Source: Streptomyces sp. NK08204 | GTDB lineage: Bacteria; Actinomycetota; Actinomycetes; Streptomycetales; Streptomycetaceae | NCBI RefSeq assembly: GCF_020400585.1 | Contig: NZ_JAINVF010000007.1 | Coordinates: 186,001 to 250,000 of the forward strand | DNA: 64,000 nt | Direction: 5' to 3' | Notes under the pieces: model-generated | The model's database searches: none | The model's input: only the letters and a program-made list of their open reading frames with translations | Told to the model about the DNA's origin: nothing | Shown here: in pieces, positions 10,141-17,577 of the stretch | How positions within the stretch are numbered: the stretch's first letter is position 1 | How the letters are laid out: each line of letters starts with the position of its first letter | Position numbers and translations under genes: made by a program

Positions 10141-11172
10141 ATGACGACCCACACTGCGACGAGCCCGTCGTACGACCAGCTCCCGATCATCGACCTGTCG
10201 GCCGCCGACCGCGGACCCCAGGCCCGCGCCCTGCTCCACACGCAGCTGCACAGCGCCGCACACGACGTCGGCTTCTTCCAGCTCGTCGGCCACGGGGTGA
10301 CCCGGGCGGAGACGGACGCACTCCTCACCGCCATGCGCGCCTTCTTCGCCCTGCCCGAGGCCGACCGGCTCGCCCTGGACAACATCAACTCGCCCCACTT
10401 CCGCGGCTACACCCGCACCGGCGACGAACGCACCGCCGGCGCCCGCGACTGGCGCGACCAGCTCGACATAGGCGCTGAGCGCCCCGCCCGTGCCCCCGCC
10501 CCGGGTGAGCCGCCGTACTGGTGGCTGCAGGGTCCCAACCAGTGGCCGGCCGCTCTCCCCGAGCTGCGCACCGCGGCCCTGGCCTGGATCGACAGGCTGA
10601 GCACGGTCGCCGAGCGCCTCCTGCACGAACTGCTGACCGCGATCGGCGCGCCCGCCGACTTCTACGACCCGGTCTTCGGCGCACACGCCCACCCGCACCT
10701 CAAGCTCGTGCGCTACCCCGGCAGCGCGGGTGACGGCACCGACCAGGGCGTCGGCGCGCACAAGGACTACGGCTTCCTCACCCTGCTCCTGCAGGACACC
10801 GTCGGGGGCCTCCAGGTCCAGCGCGAGGACGGCCGCTTCCACGACGTCCCGCCCATCGAGGGTGCCTTCGTCGTCAACCTGGGCGAACTGCTGGAGGTGG
10901 CGACCAACGGCTACCTGCTGGCCACCAACCACCGCGTGGTCAGCCCGCCCGGTGCCACCGAGCGCTTCTCGGTGCCGTTCTTCTACAACCCGCGCCTGGA
11001 CGCGAAGGTCGAACCGCTGCCCTTCCCGCACGCCTCGACGGCCCCGGGCATCACGAGCGACCCGGCGAACCCGCTGTTCGCCGAGTACGGCTACAACGAG
11101 CTGAAGGGCAAGCTGAGGGCCCACCCGCTGGTGGCCGAACGGCACCACGCGAATCTGCTGACGCCGGCCTGA
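10141..11172 (+). CDS. Isopenicillin-N-synthase-family non-heme Fe(II) oxygenase
   Basis: A 343-residue double-stranded beta-helix oxygenase. The N-terminal DIOX_N region (LPIIDLSAADRG, GFFQLVGHGV) precedes the Fe(II) facial triad H207-x-D209 (GAHKDYGF) and H264 (TNHRVV), with the R275-x-S277 motif that binds 2-oxoglutarate or substrate carboxylate. Most members hydroxylate or desaturate small molecules; the substrate here is unknown. Only the leader peptide lies immediately upstream, and the gene converges with pdxH, so it appears to be a monocistronic unit. Confidence 0.9.
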   Translation: MTTHTATSPSYDQLPIIDLSAADRGPQARALLHTQLHSAAHDVGFFQLVGHGVTRAETDALLTAMRAFFALPEADRLALDNINSPHFRGYTRTGDERTAGARDWRDQLDIGAERPARAPAPGEPPYWWLQGPNQWPAALPELRTAALAWIDRLSTVAERLLHELLTAIGAPADFYDPVFGAHAHPHLKLVRYPGSAGDGTDQGVGAHKDYGFLTLLLQDTVGGLQVQREDGRFHDVPPIEGAFVVNLGELLEVATNGYLLATNHRVVSPPGATERFSVPFFYNPRLDAKVEPLPFPHASTAPGITSDPANPLFAEYGYNELKGKLRAHPLVAERHHANLLTPA

Positions 11173-11175
11173 CGG

Positions 11176-11192
11176 GCCCGCTCACCGGCGGG
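11176..11192. terminator. Short hairpin between convergent oxygenase and pdxH genes
   Basis: GGCCCGC and GCGGGTC pair with one G-T wobble in the 22-bp gap between the two convergent stop codons. It could act as a bidirectional terminator; no T-run is present, as is common in Streptomyces. Confidence 0.4.
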
Positions 11193-11194
11193 TC

Positions 11195-11881
11195 TCAGGG
11201 GCTGAGCCGCTCCACGGTCCAGCCGCCGTCCGGCTGGGCCGTGTACCGCAGACGGTCGTGCAGGCGGTTCTCCCGGCCCTGCCAGAACTCGACCGTCTCC
11301 GGAGCGATCCGGAAGCCGCCCCAGTGCGGCGGCAACGGGACCGACTCGCCCTCCGGGTAGCGCGCTCCCAGCTCGGCATAGGCGTCGTCCAGCTCGGTGC
11401 GGGAGGCGATCACGGACGACTGGGCGCTGGCCCAGGCGCCGATCTGGGAGCCGTGCGGACGGCTGCGGAAGTACTCGGCGGTCTCCTCCCGGCCGGTGCG
11501 GCGGGCGACACCGGTGACGATGACCTGGCGGGCGATCGGATGCCAGGGGAAGAGCAGCGAGGCGTGCGGGTTGACGGCCAGCTCGCGCGCCTTGCGGGAG
11601 TCGTAGTTGGTGTAGAAGACGAAGCCGTCCGTGTCGAACTGCTTCATCAGGACCGTGCGGGAGCTGGGCCGTCCCCGGTCGTCCGCCGTCGAGACGACCA
11701 TCGCGTTGGGCTCGTACAGCGTGCCGTGGACGGCGGCCCGCGCGGCGTCCTCGAACCAGCGCGTGAACTGGTCCATCGGATGCGCCGCGAGGTCCGTCTT
11801 TTCGAGTCCCGCGGCCTGGTACTGCTTGCGCATGGCGGCGGGGTCGAGGGCCGGGTCGAGGAAGCGGTCGCGGTCGGTCAC
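11195..11881 (-). CDS. pdxH: Pyridoxamine 5'-phosphate oxidase
   Basis: A 228-residue FMN enzyme that oxidises pyridoxine/pyridoxamine 5'-phosphate to pyridoxal 5'-phosphate. It shows the family landmarks [19 protein letters not shown] (FMN binding), [11 protein letters not shown] and the C-terminal [10 protein letters not shown]. The GTG at 11881 was chosen because it gives the usual family length; the frame stays open a further 18 codons upstream without family resemblance. A second, more divergent PNP-oxidase-family gene lies at 36526-37194. Confidence 0.93.
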   Translation of the reverse strand: MTDRDRFLDPALDPAAMRKQYQAAGLEKTDLAAHPMDQFTRWFEDAARAAVHGTLYEPNAMVVSTADDRGRPSSRTVLMKQFDTDGFVFYTNYDSRKARELAVNPHASLLFPWHPIARQVIVTGVARRTGREETAEYFRSRPHGSQIGAWASAQSSVIASRTELDDAYAELGARYPEGESVPLPPHWGGFRIAPETVEFWQGRENRLHDRLRYTAQPDGGWTVERLSP

Positions 11882-12041
11882 GCGGTCATCTTGCCGTATC
11901 GACGCATGGCACTCAGTGCCGCATGGTCTCCCCAATCATGGCACCCGGGGTTATCGTGCTGGTCCGCACGCGGTTGGGTGACCACTGGCCGATCGGGGCA
12001 TCACCGGGGTGACCGCCGCCGACACTGACGAGGAGCCGCTG

Positions 12042-13142
12042 ATGTCCGACTTCGTACCCGGACTCGAAGGAGTCGTCGCGTTCGAGACGGAGATCGCCGA
12101 ACCGGACAAGGAGGGCGGCGCCCTGCGCTACCGGGGCGTCGACATCGAGGACCTGGTCGGCCACGTCTCCTTCGGGAACGTGTGGGGGCTGCTGGTCGAC
12201 GGCGCCTTCAACCCCGGCCTGCCGCCCGCCGAGCCCTTCCCGATCCCCGTCCACTCCGGTGACATCCGGGTGGACGTGCAGTCGGCGCTCGCCATGCTCG
12301 CGCCGGTGTGGGGCCTGCGGCCCCTTCTGGACATCGATGTGGAGCAGGCCCGCGACGACCTCGCCCGCGCCGCCGTCATGGCCCTGTCCTACGTCGCCCA
12401 GTCCGCACGCGGCCAGGGCCTGCCGATGGTGCCGCAGCGCGAGATCGACAAGGCCGGCTCGGTCGTGGAGCGGTTCATGATCCGCTGGCGGGGTGAGCCG
12501 GACCCCAAGCACATCGCGGCCGTCGACGCCTACTGGACGTCCGCCGCCGAGCACGGCATGAACGCCTCCACCTTCACGGCGCGGGTGATCGCGTCGACGG
12601 GGGCGGACGTGGCCGCGGCCCTGTCGGGAGCGGTGGGCGCGATGTCCGGCCCCCTGCACGGCGGAGCACCTTCCCGCGTCCTCGGCATGATCGAGGAGAT
12701 CGAGCGCACGGGCGACGCCGAGGGGTACGTCAAGAGGGCCCTGGACCGCGGCGAGCGCCTGATGGGCTTCGGCCACCGCGTCTACCGTGCGGAGGATCCC
12801 CGCGCCCGCGTCCTGCGCCGCACCGCGCGGGAGCTCGGAGCGCCGAGGTTCGAGATCGCCGAGGCGTTGGAGAGGGCCGCCCTGGAGGAGCTGCACAACC
12901 GCCGCCCCGACCGCGTCCTGGCCACGAACGTGGAGTTCTGGGCCGCCATCATGCTGGACTTCGCCGAGGTCCCGGCCCACATGTTCACGTCGATGTTCAC
13001 CTGCGCCAGGACGGCCGGCTGGTCGGCACACATCCTGGAGCAGAAGCGGACGGGCCGACTCGTACGGCCGTCCGCCCGGTATGTGGGCCCGGGGCCCCGC
13101 AGGCCGCAGGAGATCGAGGGGTATGCGGACATCGCCCGCTGA
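12042..13142 (+). CDS. Citrate synthase 2-like protein
   Basis: A 366-residue citrate-synthase-fold enzyme; it condenses oxaloacetate or a related 2-oxo acid with an acyl-CoA. The catalytic residues are in place: H206 (GPLHGGA), H245 (GFGHRVY) and D306 (MLDFAEVP). The start follows GAGGAGCCGCTG. It is shorter than the main TCA-cycle enzyme of Streptomyces, and such secondary copies are often called citrate synthase 2, so 2-methylcitrate synthase activity cannot be excluded. A large hairpin (13186-13267) follows it. Confidence 0.9.
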   Translation: MSDFVPGLEGVVAFETEIAEPDKEGGALRYRGVDIEDLVGHVSFGNVWGLLVDGAFNPGLPPAEPFPIPVHSGDIRVDVQSALAMLAPVWGLRPLLDIDVEQARDDLARAAVMALSYVAQSARGQGLPMVPQREIDKAGSVVERFMIRWRGEPDPKHIAAVDAYWTSAAEHGMNASTFTARVIASTGADVAAALSGAVGAMSGPLHGGAPSRVLGMIEEIERTGDAEGYVKRALDRGERLMGFGHRVYRAEDPRARVLRRTARELGAPRFEIAEALERAALEELHNRRPDRVLATNVEFWAAIMLDFAEVPAHMFTSMFTCARTAGWSAHILEQKRTGRLVRPSARYVGPGPRRPQEIEGYADIAR

Positions 13143-13185
13143 TCTGCTGATCGCCTGCTGACCGCCCACCGAAACAGGTCCGGTG

Positions 13186-13267
13186 AACGCAGACGACCCG
13201 CGGGCCTGGTCCTCGAAGGAGGAGCCGGTCGGACGTACCGGCAGCCCGCGGGTCGGGTGACTGCGTT
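13186..13267. ncRNA. Strongly structured element (possible three-way-junction RNA or bidirectional terminator)
   Basis: Nested inverted repeats close on each other: AACGCAG (13186-13192) with CTGCGTT (13261-13267), then a perfect 12-bp helix CGACCCGCGGGC (13194-13205) with GCCCGCGGGTCG (13244-13255). The interior contains two more hairpins, TCCT-CGA-AGGA and GCCGGT-N7-ACCGGC. The element lies downstream of both the citrate synthase gene and the minus-strand 12-codon ORF. The structure is read directly from complementarity; its strand and role are not known. Confidence 0.55.
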
Positions 13268-13335
13268 GGATTAGGCCGGCTGCATGTGTCTCGCACACGC
13301 TGGTCCGGCACCGCACTCGGTGTGGTGGCAGGCCG

Positions 13336-13374
13336 TCAGCCCGCAGCCACCTCGCGCGTCCGGGTTTCACTCAT
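13336..13374 (-). CDS. 12-codon ORF with an ideal Shine-Dalgarno sequence
   Basis: On the minus strand AGGAGGTGATC (13381-13391), a full complement of the 16S rRNA 3' end, precedes ATG at 13374 and the ORF MSETRTREVAAG. A 16-bp palindrome sits directly upstream. Twelve codons suggest a leader or regulatory peptide rather than an enzyme. No family was recognised, and translation is inferred only from the ribosome-binding site. Confidence 0.45.
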   Translation of the reverse strand: MSETRTREVAAG

Positions 13375-13390
13375 GTACCCGATCACCTCC

Positions 13391-13406
13391 TCTCTCACGT
13401 GAGAGA
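13391..13406. promoter_or_regulatory. 16-bp perfect palindrome
   Basis: TCTCTCACGTGAGAGA is a perfect palindrome immediately upstream of the Shine-Dalgarno sequence of the 12-codon minus-strand ORF. It may be an operator for a dimeric regulator. Confidence 0.5.
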
Positions 13407-13526
13407 CACACTAAGAAGCGTCCGGGCACGGCTCAACTGTTTTTTTGAAGATGCGGCGCAGGCGAAGGACGTTCATCCGGTCGGCCGGGGTCCGCGCGCC
13501 CCCCGCACACTGCCGTGACGGTCGTA

Positions 13527-13556
13527 TTGACACCGCATTGGTCCAGACCGCAGGGT
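13527..13556 (+). promoter_or_regulatory. Candidate promoter overlapping a DasR-like (dre) site
   Basis: TTGACA at 13527-13532 is an excellent -35 hexamer. An 18-bp spacer leads to CAGGGT (13551-13556), a weak -10. The spacer region contains ATTGGTCCAGACCGCA (13537-13552), close to the dre consensus for the GlcNAc-responsive regulator DasR, which centres on TGGTCTAGACCA. The following gene is a sugar-isomerase-domain gene, as expected for that regulon. The assignment is inferred. Confidence 0.5.
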
Positions 13557-13590
13557 GATCCGCGACACAGACGCTGCGAAGGGGCACCGC

Positions 13591-14346
13591 ATGAGCGACG
13601 GCACGCCTGCCGACCTGTTCTTCGACGCCGCCATCGGCCTGCTGCAACGGGTCCGCGAGGAGGAGGCCGAGGCGATCGCCGCGGCCGGCGGCCTCCTCGC
13701 CGACACCGTGGCGGCCGGTGGCCGCCTGTTCGCCTTCGGCGCCGGGCACTCCTCCCTGGCCGCCCAGGACGTCGTCTACCGCGCGGGCGGACTCGCCCTG
13801 ATGAACCTGCTCGCCGTCCCCGGAGTCGTCGGCGTCGACGTCACCCCGGCGACCCTCGGCTCCGCCCTCGAGCGCGTCGACGGGCTCGCGAGCGCCGTCC
13901 TCGACACCTCCCCGCTCCGTGCCGGCGACGCCCTGGTGATCATCTCCCTGTCCGGGCGCAATGCCCTGCCCGTGGAGATGGCGGTGCACGCCCGCGCTCT
14001 CGGTGTGCGGGTCATCGGCGTGACATCGGTGGCCTACGCCGCGCAGACGAGTTCCCGGCACGCCTCGGGCACCTTCCTGAAGGACCACTGCGACGTCGTC
14101 CTCGACTCGAAGATCGCGGTCGGCGACGCGGAACTCACCCTCGACACCATCCCGGCCCCCTTCGCCCCCGCCTCCACGGTCGTCACCACCGCCCTGATGC
14201 AGGCCGTCCTGGCCACCACGGCCGCCGTCCTCGCCGACCGCGGCATCGAGCCCCCGCTGCTGCGCTCCGGCAACGTGGACGGCGGCCACGAGTGGAACGG
14301 CCGTGTCATGGAGGAGTACGCGGACCGGATCTTCTACCGGAACTGA
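13591..14346 (+). CDS. SIS (sugar isomerase) domain protein
   Basis: A 251-residue SIS-domain protein of the phosphosugar-binding type. The sugar-phosphate loop is visible as AFGAGHSSLAAQ near residue 50 and SLSGRNALPVEMAVHAR further on, with CDVVLDSKIAVGD and HEWNGRVMEEY in the C-terminal half. Members bind or isomerise amino-sugar phosphates. The upstream dre-like site supports a link to N-acetylglucosamine metabolism. Its stop is 3 bp from the convergent PAS gene. Confidence 0.88.
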   Translation: MSDGTPADLFFDAAIGLLQRVREEEAEAIAAAGGLLADTVAAGGRLFAFGAGHSSLAAQDVVYRAGGLALMNLLAVPGVVGVDVTPATLGSALERVDGLASAVLDTSPLRAGDALVIISLSGRNALPVEMAVHARALGVRVIGVTSVAYAAQTSSRHASGTFLKDHCDVVLDSKIAVGDAELTLDTIPAPFAPASTVVTTALMQAVLATTAAVLADRGIEPPLLRSGNVDGGHEWNGRVMEEYADRIFYRN

Positions 14347-14349
14347 TCC

Positions 14350-15771
14350 CTACGGTTTCACCGTCTGCGCCAGGTCCAGGGCCGTGGCGATGCGGGCCGC
14401 CACGTCCTCCGCATAGGCCGCGTCCGCGCGCTCGAAGCGGCTGCGGGCCGCGCCGCGCAGGAAGGTGACCACGCCCACCGTCCGGCCCCGGCTGCGCAGC
14501 ACCGCGCACAGGGCGTGTACCGCGTCCGCGGGCCACTGGCGGGCCAGCGCCCACTCCCGGGCCTGCTCGGGCGGCACCGAACCGGCGTCGGCCCGCACGG
14601 TTCCGGCCCGCTCGACGCAGCTCAGCGCCGGGTGCCCCGGCTCGTACCGCAGCGGCAGCCCGGCCGCGCCCGTGAACCGGCTGGGGCCCGGCGCCCCGGC
14701 GGGCGTGGCAGCGAGCCGTACCAGCCGTACCGGAGCCGTCTCGTCGACGTCCGCGCGCGGGGCGCCCGCCACGCGGTCGAGCAGGGCGTGGTCGGCGAAG
14801 CCGGCGAGGGCGAAGTCCAGGTGGACGGTGGCCGCCTCGGCCGGGTCCTCGCACTCGGCGGCGGCGCGCGCCGCGCGGTGCAGCTGGTTGGTGCGGAAGC
14901 GCAGTACGTCAGCCTCCTGCTCGCCCTGCTTGGCCTCGGTGACGTCCTGGAAGAGCCAGCCGACCCCGAGCGGCACCGGTTCCTCGGCGAGCGGCGAGGC
15001 CAGCCGCAGGAATCCGCTGCGCCAGCAGCGCCGCTTCTCGCCCTCGGGCGCGCGCACGGTCACCCACATCTCGGCGGGCGCGGGCGGGGCGCCCTCGGCC
15101 AGCACATGGGTGAGGGCGCTCTCCAGCTCCTCCACGCCCTGGGCGAGCAGTTCGCCGAGCGGCCGGCCCAGCGCCGAGGTGCGGCCGGTGCCGAGCGCGC
15201 GGGCCGCGTGCGCGTTCACCACGGCGGGCCGCAGGTCGGCGTCGACGAGCACGACACCCCAGGACGCGTCGTCCAGCAGGGCCTCGCTCAGGGCGATGGA
15301 GCGCTCCAGGTCGATCTGCGCGTGCACCTCGCTGAAGGCGCAGTACACGCCCGCGGGGCTGCCGTCGGGCCCGCGCACCGCGGCGGACTGGGTCCGCACC
15401 AGCACCCGGCCGCCGTCCTTGGTGACCAGGGCGAACTCGTGCACCTGGCGGCCCGGGGCGTGCATGACGGACATCAGCCGCGCCTCGACCTCCTCGGCGT
15501 CGGCACTGCGCACCGCCCAGCCGGCGAACCCGGTCCTGCCCACCGCCTCCGCGGCGCTCCACCCCAGAATGCGTTCGGCCTCGCGGTTCCAGTGGGTGAC
15601 GACCCCTTCGGCGTCGAAGGCGCACAAGGCCGCGTCCATGCCGTCCAGCAGTGCGGCGAGCAGGTCGGAGCCGCCGGACTCGTCCGGACCGTGCGGGTCG
15701 CCGGGGCCGCGTGGCTCGGGCTCGTCCGGCCCCAGCTCATCGGTGGTCCCACTCCGCCGGGAAGCACTCAC
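14350..15771 (-). CDS. PAS-domain signalling protein with C-terminal GAF-like domain
   Basis: A 473-residue soluble protein with at least two PAS domains (about 40-160 and 170-290; GVVTHWNREAERILGW is a typical PAS start) and a C-terminal GAF-like region (SCVERAGTVRADAG, GRTVGVVTFLRG). No histidine kinase, GGDEF or phosphatase domain is present, so it is probably a sensor that acts through a partner. It starts with GTG. The first ~35 residues are Pro/Asp/Gly-rich and likely disordered. Confidence 0.8.
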   Translation of the reverse strand: MSASRRSGTTDELGPDEPEPRGPGDPHGPDESGGSDLLAALLDGMDAALCAFDAEGVVTHWNREAERILGWSAAEAVGRTGFAGWAVRSADAEEVEARLMSVMHAPGRQVHEFALVTKDGGRVLVRTQSAAVRGPDGSPAGVYCAFSEVHAQIDLERSIALSEALLDDASWGVVLVDADLRPAVVNAHAARALGTGRTSALGRPLGELLAQGVEELESALTHVLAEGAPPAPAEMWVTVRAPEGEKRRCWRSGFLRLASPLAEEPVPLGVGWLFQDVTEAKQGEQEADVLRFRTNQLHRAARAAAECEDPAEAATVHLDFALAGFADHALLDRVAGAPRADVDETAPVRLVRLAATPAGAPGPSRFTGAAGLPLRYEPGHPALSCVERAGTVRADAGSVPPEQAREWALARQWPADAVHALCAVLRSRGRTVGVVTFLRGAARSRFERADAAYAEDVAARIATALDLAQTVKP

Positions 15772-15914
15772 CTGGACCCCCTGGAGGCTGCGTCGGCGCG
15801 CCTGCGGCGCTCGATTCGCTCACTGGCCTTCACAGGCCTTCACTGGTCATCATTCAACTGGAACGTGACGCAGCACACATCCTGTTCCGCCAATATTCAA
15901 GGAAACCGAAGGAA

Positions 15915-16376
15915 TCATCCGGCGCTGTCCGTGGCCTTTCCCCAGCGCAGATCCACCCATTCGTCACACTCGCCGTCCAGCACGTACCGGTCGGTCTCCA
16001 CGAACCCGTTCCGCACGGCGAACCTCAGTCCGTCCTCGTTCACCGCCAGTACACACGTCTCGATCTCCCCGGCGCCGAGCGCCCGCGCGTGGGCGAGCCC
16101 GTCCGCGTACAGGGCGGTGCCGAAGCCGCGCCGCCGGTACGCGGGCAGCACCCGCGCGATGACGGTCGCCACGGCCTGCTCCCCGGCCGGCGGGCGGACG
16201 GTGGAGCAGCCGACGAGCACGTCACCGAGGTAGGCGTTGGCCAGCCGGTAGCGCTGCTGCCGCTCGCGGGCCTCGGCGAGGGACATGGCGGCGGGCGGGA
16301 CGATCGCGTTGTGCACGTGCCGCCACTGTTCGAGCGCCGGGTCACCGGCGACGGGGACGATCCGCAGGTCGGTCAT
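15915..16376 (-). CDS. GNAT-family N-acetyltransferase
   Basis: A 153-residue GNAT enzyme. The acetyl-CoA loop is ARVLPAYRRRGFGTALYA (R-x-x-G-x-G), followed by ETCVLAVNEDGLRFAVRNGF, the usual motif-B helix. The ATG at 16376 (MTDLRIVPV) was preferred to the in-frame start 13 codons upstream. The substrate is unknown. It is divergent from dmdR1, 219 bp away. Confidence 0.87.
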   Translation of the reverse strand: MTDLRIVPVAGDPALEQWRHVHNAIVPPAAMSLAEARERQQRYRLANAYLGDVLVGCSTVRPPAGEQAVATVIARVLPAYRRRGFGTALYADGLAHARALGAGEIETCVLAVNEDGLRFAVRNGFVETDRYVLDGECDEWVDLRWGKATDSAG

Positions 16377-16514
16377 GCGACGGCAACGTACGGGCGACGG
16401 GGGCACCCCGTCCACCGCATTCGGCGCCGGGTGCCGGGGCCCGCCCCGCTGCGTCGCCCTACGGCGAGCAAGGGGCGGCGCAGCTGCGCGGGTTTGTGCG
16501 GCGGCGCCCGCTTG

Positions 16515-17291
16515 TCAGTGGGATCCGGCAGAATTGGGGCCAGGGCCAGCGCACGCGCCGGGCGACCTTCCGGCAGAGGTAATCGAGGGGCACGTATGTC
16601 CGGACTGATCGACACCACGGAGATGTATCTCCGCACCATCCTCGAGCTCGAAGAGGAAGGCGTTGTCCCCATGCGCGCCCGCATCGCGGAGCGGCTCGAC
16701 CAGAGCGGGCCGACGGTGAGTCAGACCGTGGCGCGCATGGAGCGTGACGGACTGGTGGCCGTGGCGAGCGACCGGCACCTGGAGCTGACCGAGGAGGGCC
16801 GCCGGCTGGCCACCCGCGTGATGCGCAAGCACCGGCTCGCGGAGTGCCTGCTGGTCGACGTGATCGGCCTGGAGTGGGAGCAGGTGCACGCGGAGGCCTG
16901 CCGCTGGGAGCACGTGATGAGCGAGGCGGTGGAGCGGCGTGTGCTGGAGCTGCTGCGTCACCCGACCGAGTCGCCGTACGGCAACCCGATCCCGGGCCTG
17001 GAGGAGCTGGGCGAGAAGGACGGCGCCGACCCCTTCCTGGGCGAGAACATGGTGTCGCTGGCCGAGCTCGACGCGGGCAGCGAGGGCAAGAACGTGGTCG
17101 TCCGACGCATCGGCGAGCCCATCCAGACGGACGCGCAGCTGATGTACACGCTGCGGCGGGCGGGTGTGCAGCCCGGCTCGGTGGTGAGCGTGACGGAGTC
17201 GCCGGGCGGGGTGCTGGTGGGCAGCGGCGGCGAGGCGGCCGAGCTGCAGCCGGAGATCGCCTCTCACGTGTTCGTGGCCAAGCGCTGACAC
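16515..17291 (-). CDS. adm: Long ORF antisense to dmdR1 (Adm-like)
   Basis: A 258-codon open frame, starting with GTG, covers dmdR1 completely on the other strand. High-GC genomes create many chance antisense frames, so this would normally be discarded. However, in S. coelicolor an antiparallel gene called adm overlapping dmdR1 was reported to be translated and to affect siderophore and antibiotic production. The translation is rich in His, Leu, Gln and Arg and matches no domain I recognise. The identification rests on position and precedent. Confidence 0.4.
   Translation of the reverse strand: MSALGHEHVRGDLRLQLGRLAAAAHQHPARRLRHAHHRAGLHTRPPQRVHQLRVRLDGLADASDDHVLALAARVELGQRHHVLAQEGVGAVLLAQLLQARDRVAVRRLGRVTQQLQHTPLHRLAHHVLPAAGLRVHLLPLQADHVDQQALREPVLAHHAGGQPAALLGQLQVPVARHGHQSVTLHARHGLTHRRPALVEPLRDAGAHGDNAFLFELEDGAEIHLRGVDQSGHTCPSITSAGRSPGACAGPGPNSAGSH
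16596..17288 (+). CDS. dmdR1: Iron-dependent repressor DmdR1 (DtxR family)
   Basis: A 230-residue DtxR/IdeR-type metalloregulator: N-terminal winged helix (SGPTVSQTVARMERDGL), dimerisation domain, and C-terminal SH3-like domain (from about residue 150). All DtxR metal ligands are present at the classic numbering: M10, H79, H98, C102, E105 and H106. Fe(II)-loaded protein binds iron boxes and represses siderophore genes such as those for desferrioxamine. The start follows GAGGGG, and a perfect hairpin terminator follows the stop. Confidence 0.93.
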   Translation: MSGLIDTTEMYLRTILELEEEGVVPMRARIAERLDQSGPTVSQTVARMERDGLVAVASDRHLELTEEGRRLATRVMRKHRLAECLLVDVIGLEWEQVHAEACRWEHVMSEAVERRVLELLRHPTESPYGNPIPGLEELGEKDGADPFLGENMVSLAELDAGSEGKNVVVRRIGEPIQTDAQLMYTLRRAGVQPGSVVSVTESPGGVLVGSGGEAAELQPEIASHVFVAKR

Positions 17292-17296
17292 GAGAG

Positions 17297-17324
17297 GGCC
17301 CCGGCGCCGTGCGGCGCCGGGGCC
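17297..17324 (+). terminator. Perfect 12-bp hairpin terminator after dmdR1
   Basis: GGCCCCGGCGCC (17297-17308) pairs perfectly with GGCGCCGGGGCC (17313-17324) around a GTGC loop, 9 bp after the dmdR1 stop and followed by TGTCCTCCCC. Confidence 0.85.
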
Positions 17325-17474
17325 TGTCCTCCCCTGTCCGACCCGGAGCCCCGAGCTCTCAGGGTCATTCCCCTCGGACCGTTTTTCCCCGAGCGGTCCG
17401 CCTCCCGCCAGAAGAGATCCCCTCGACGGCGGCGATCATTCCTCGGGGAGTGTCACTCGAATGAGGGGTGTTGT

Positions 17475-17517
17475 CCGCAGAGACAGCTTTATCGAATGGC
17501 CATTCGATAATCTGCGG
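17475..17517. promoter_or_regulatory. 22-bp perfect palindrome nested in an outer inverted repeat (operator candidate)
   Basis: Positions 17489-17510 form a perfect 22-bp palindrome (half site TTATCGAATGG), unusually AT-rich for this genome. It is flanked by CCGCAGA (17475-17481) and TCTGCGG (17511-17517), also complementary. It sits 60-100 bp upstream of the TTA-containing hydrolase gene and is a plausible site for a dimeric regulator. Confidence 0.7.
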
Positions 17518-17577
17518 CGCAGTGGCAGTGCGACAGCGACAGCGGTACGAGGCAGGCGGAGCTGGGGGGTGCCAGGC

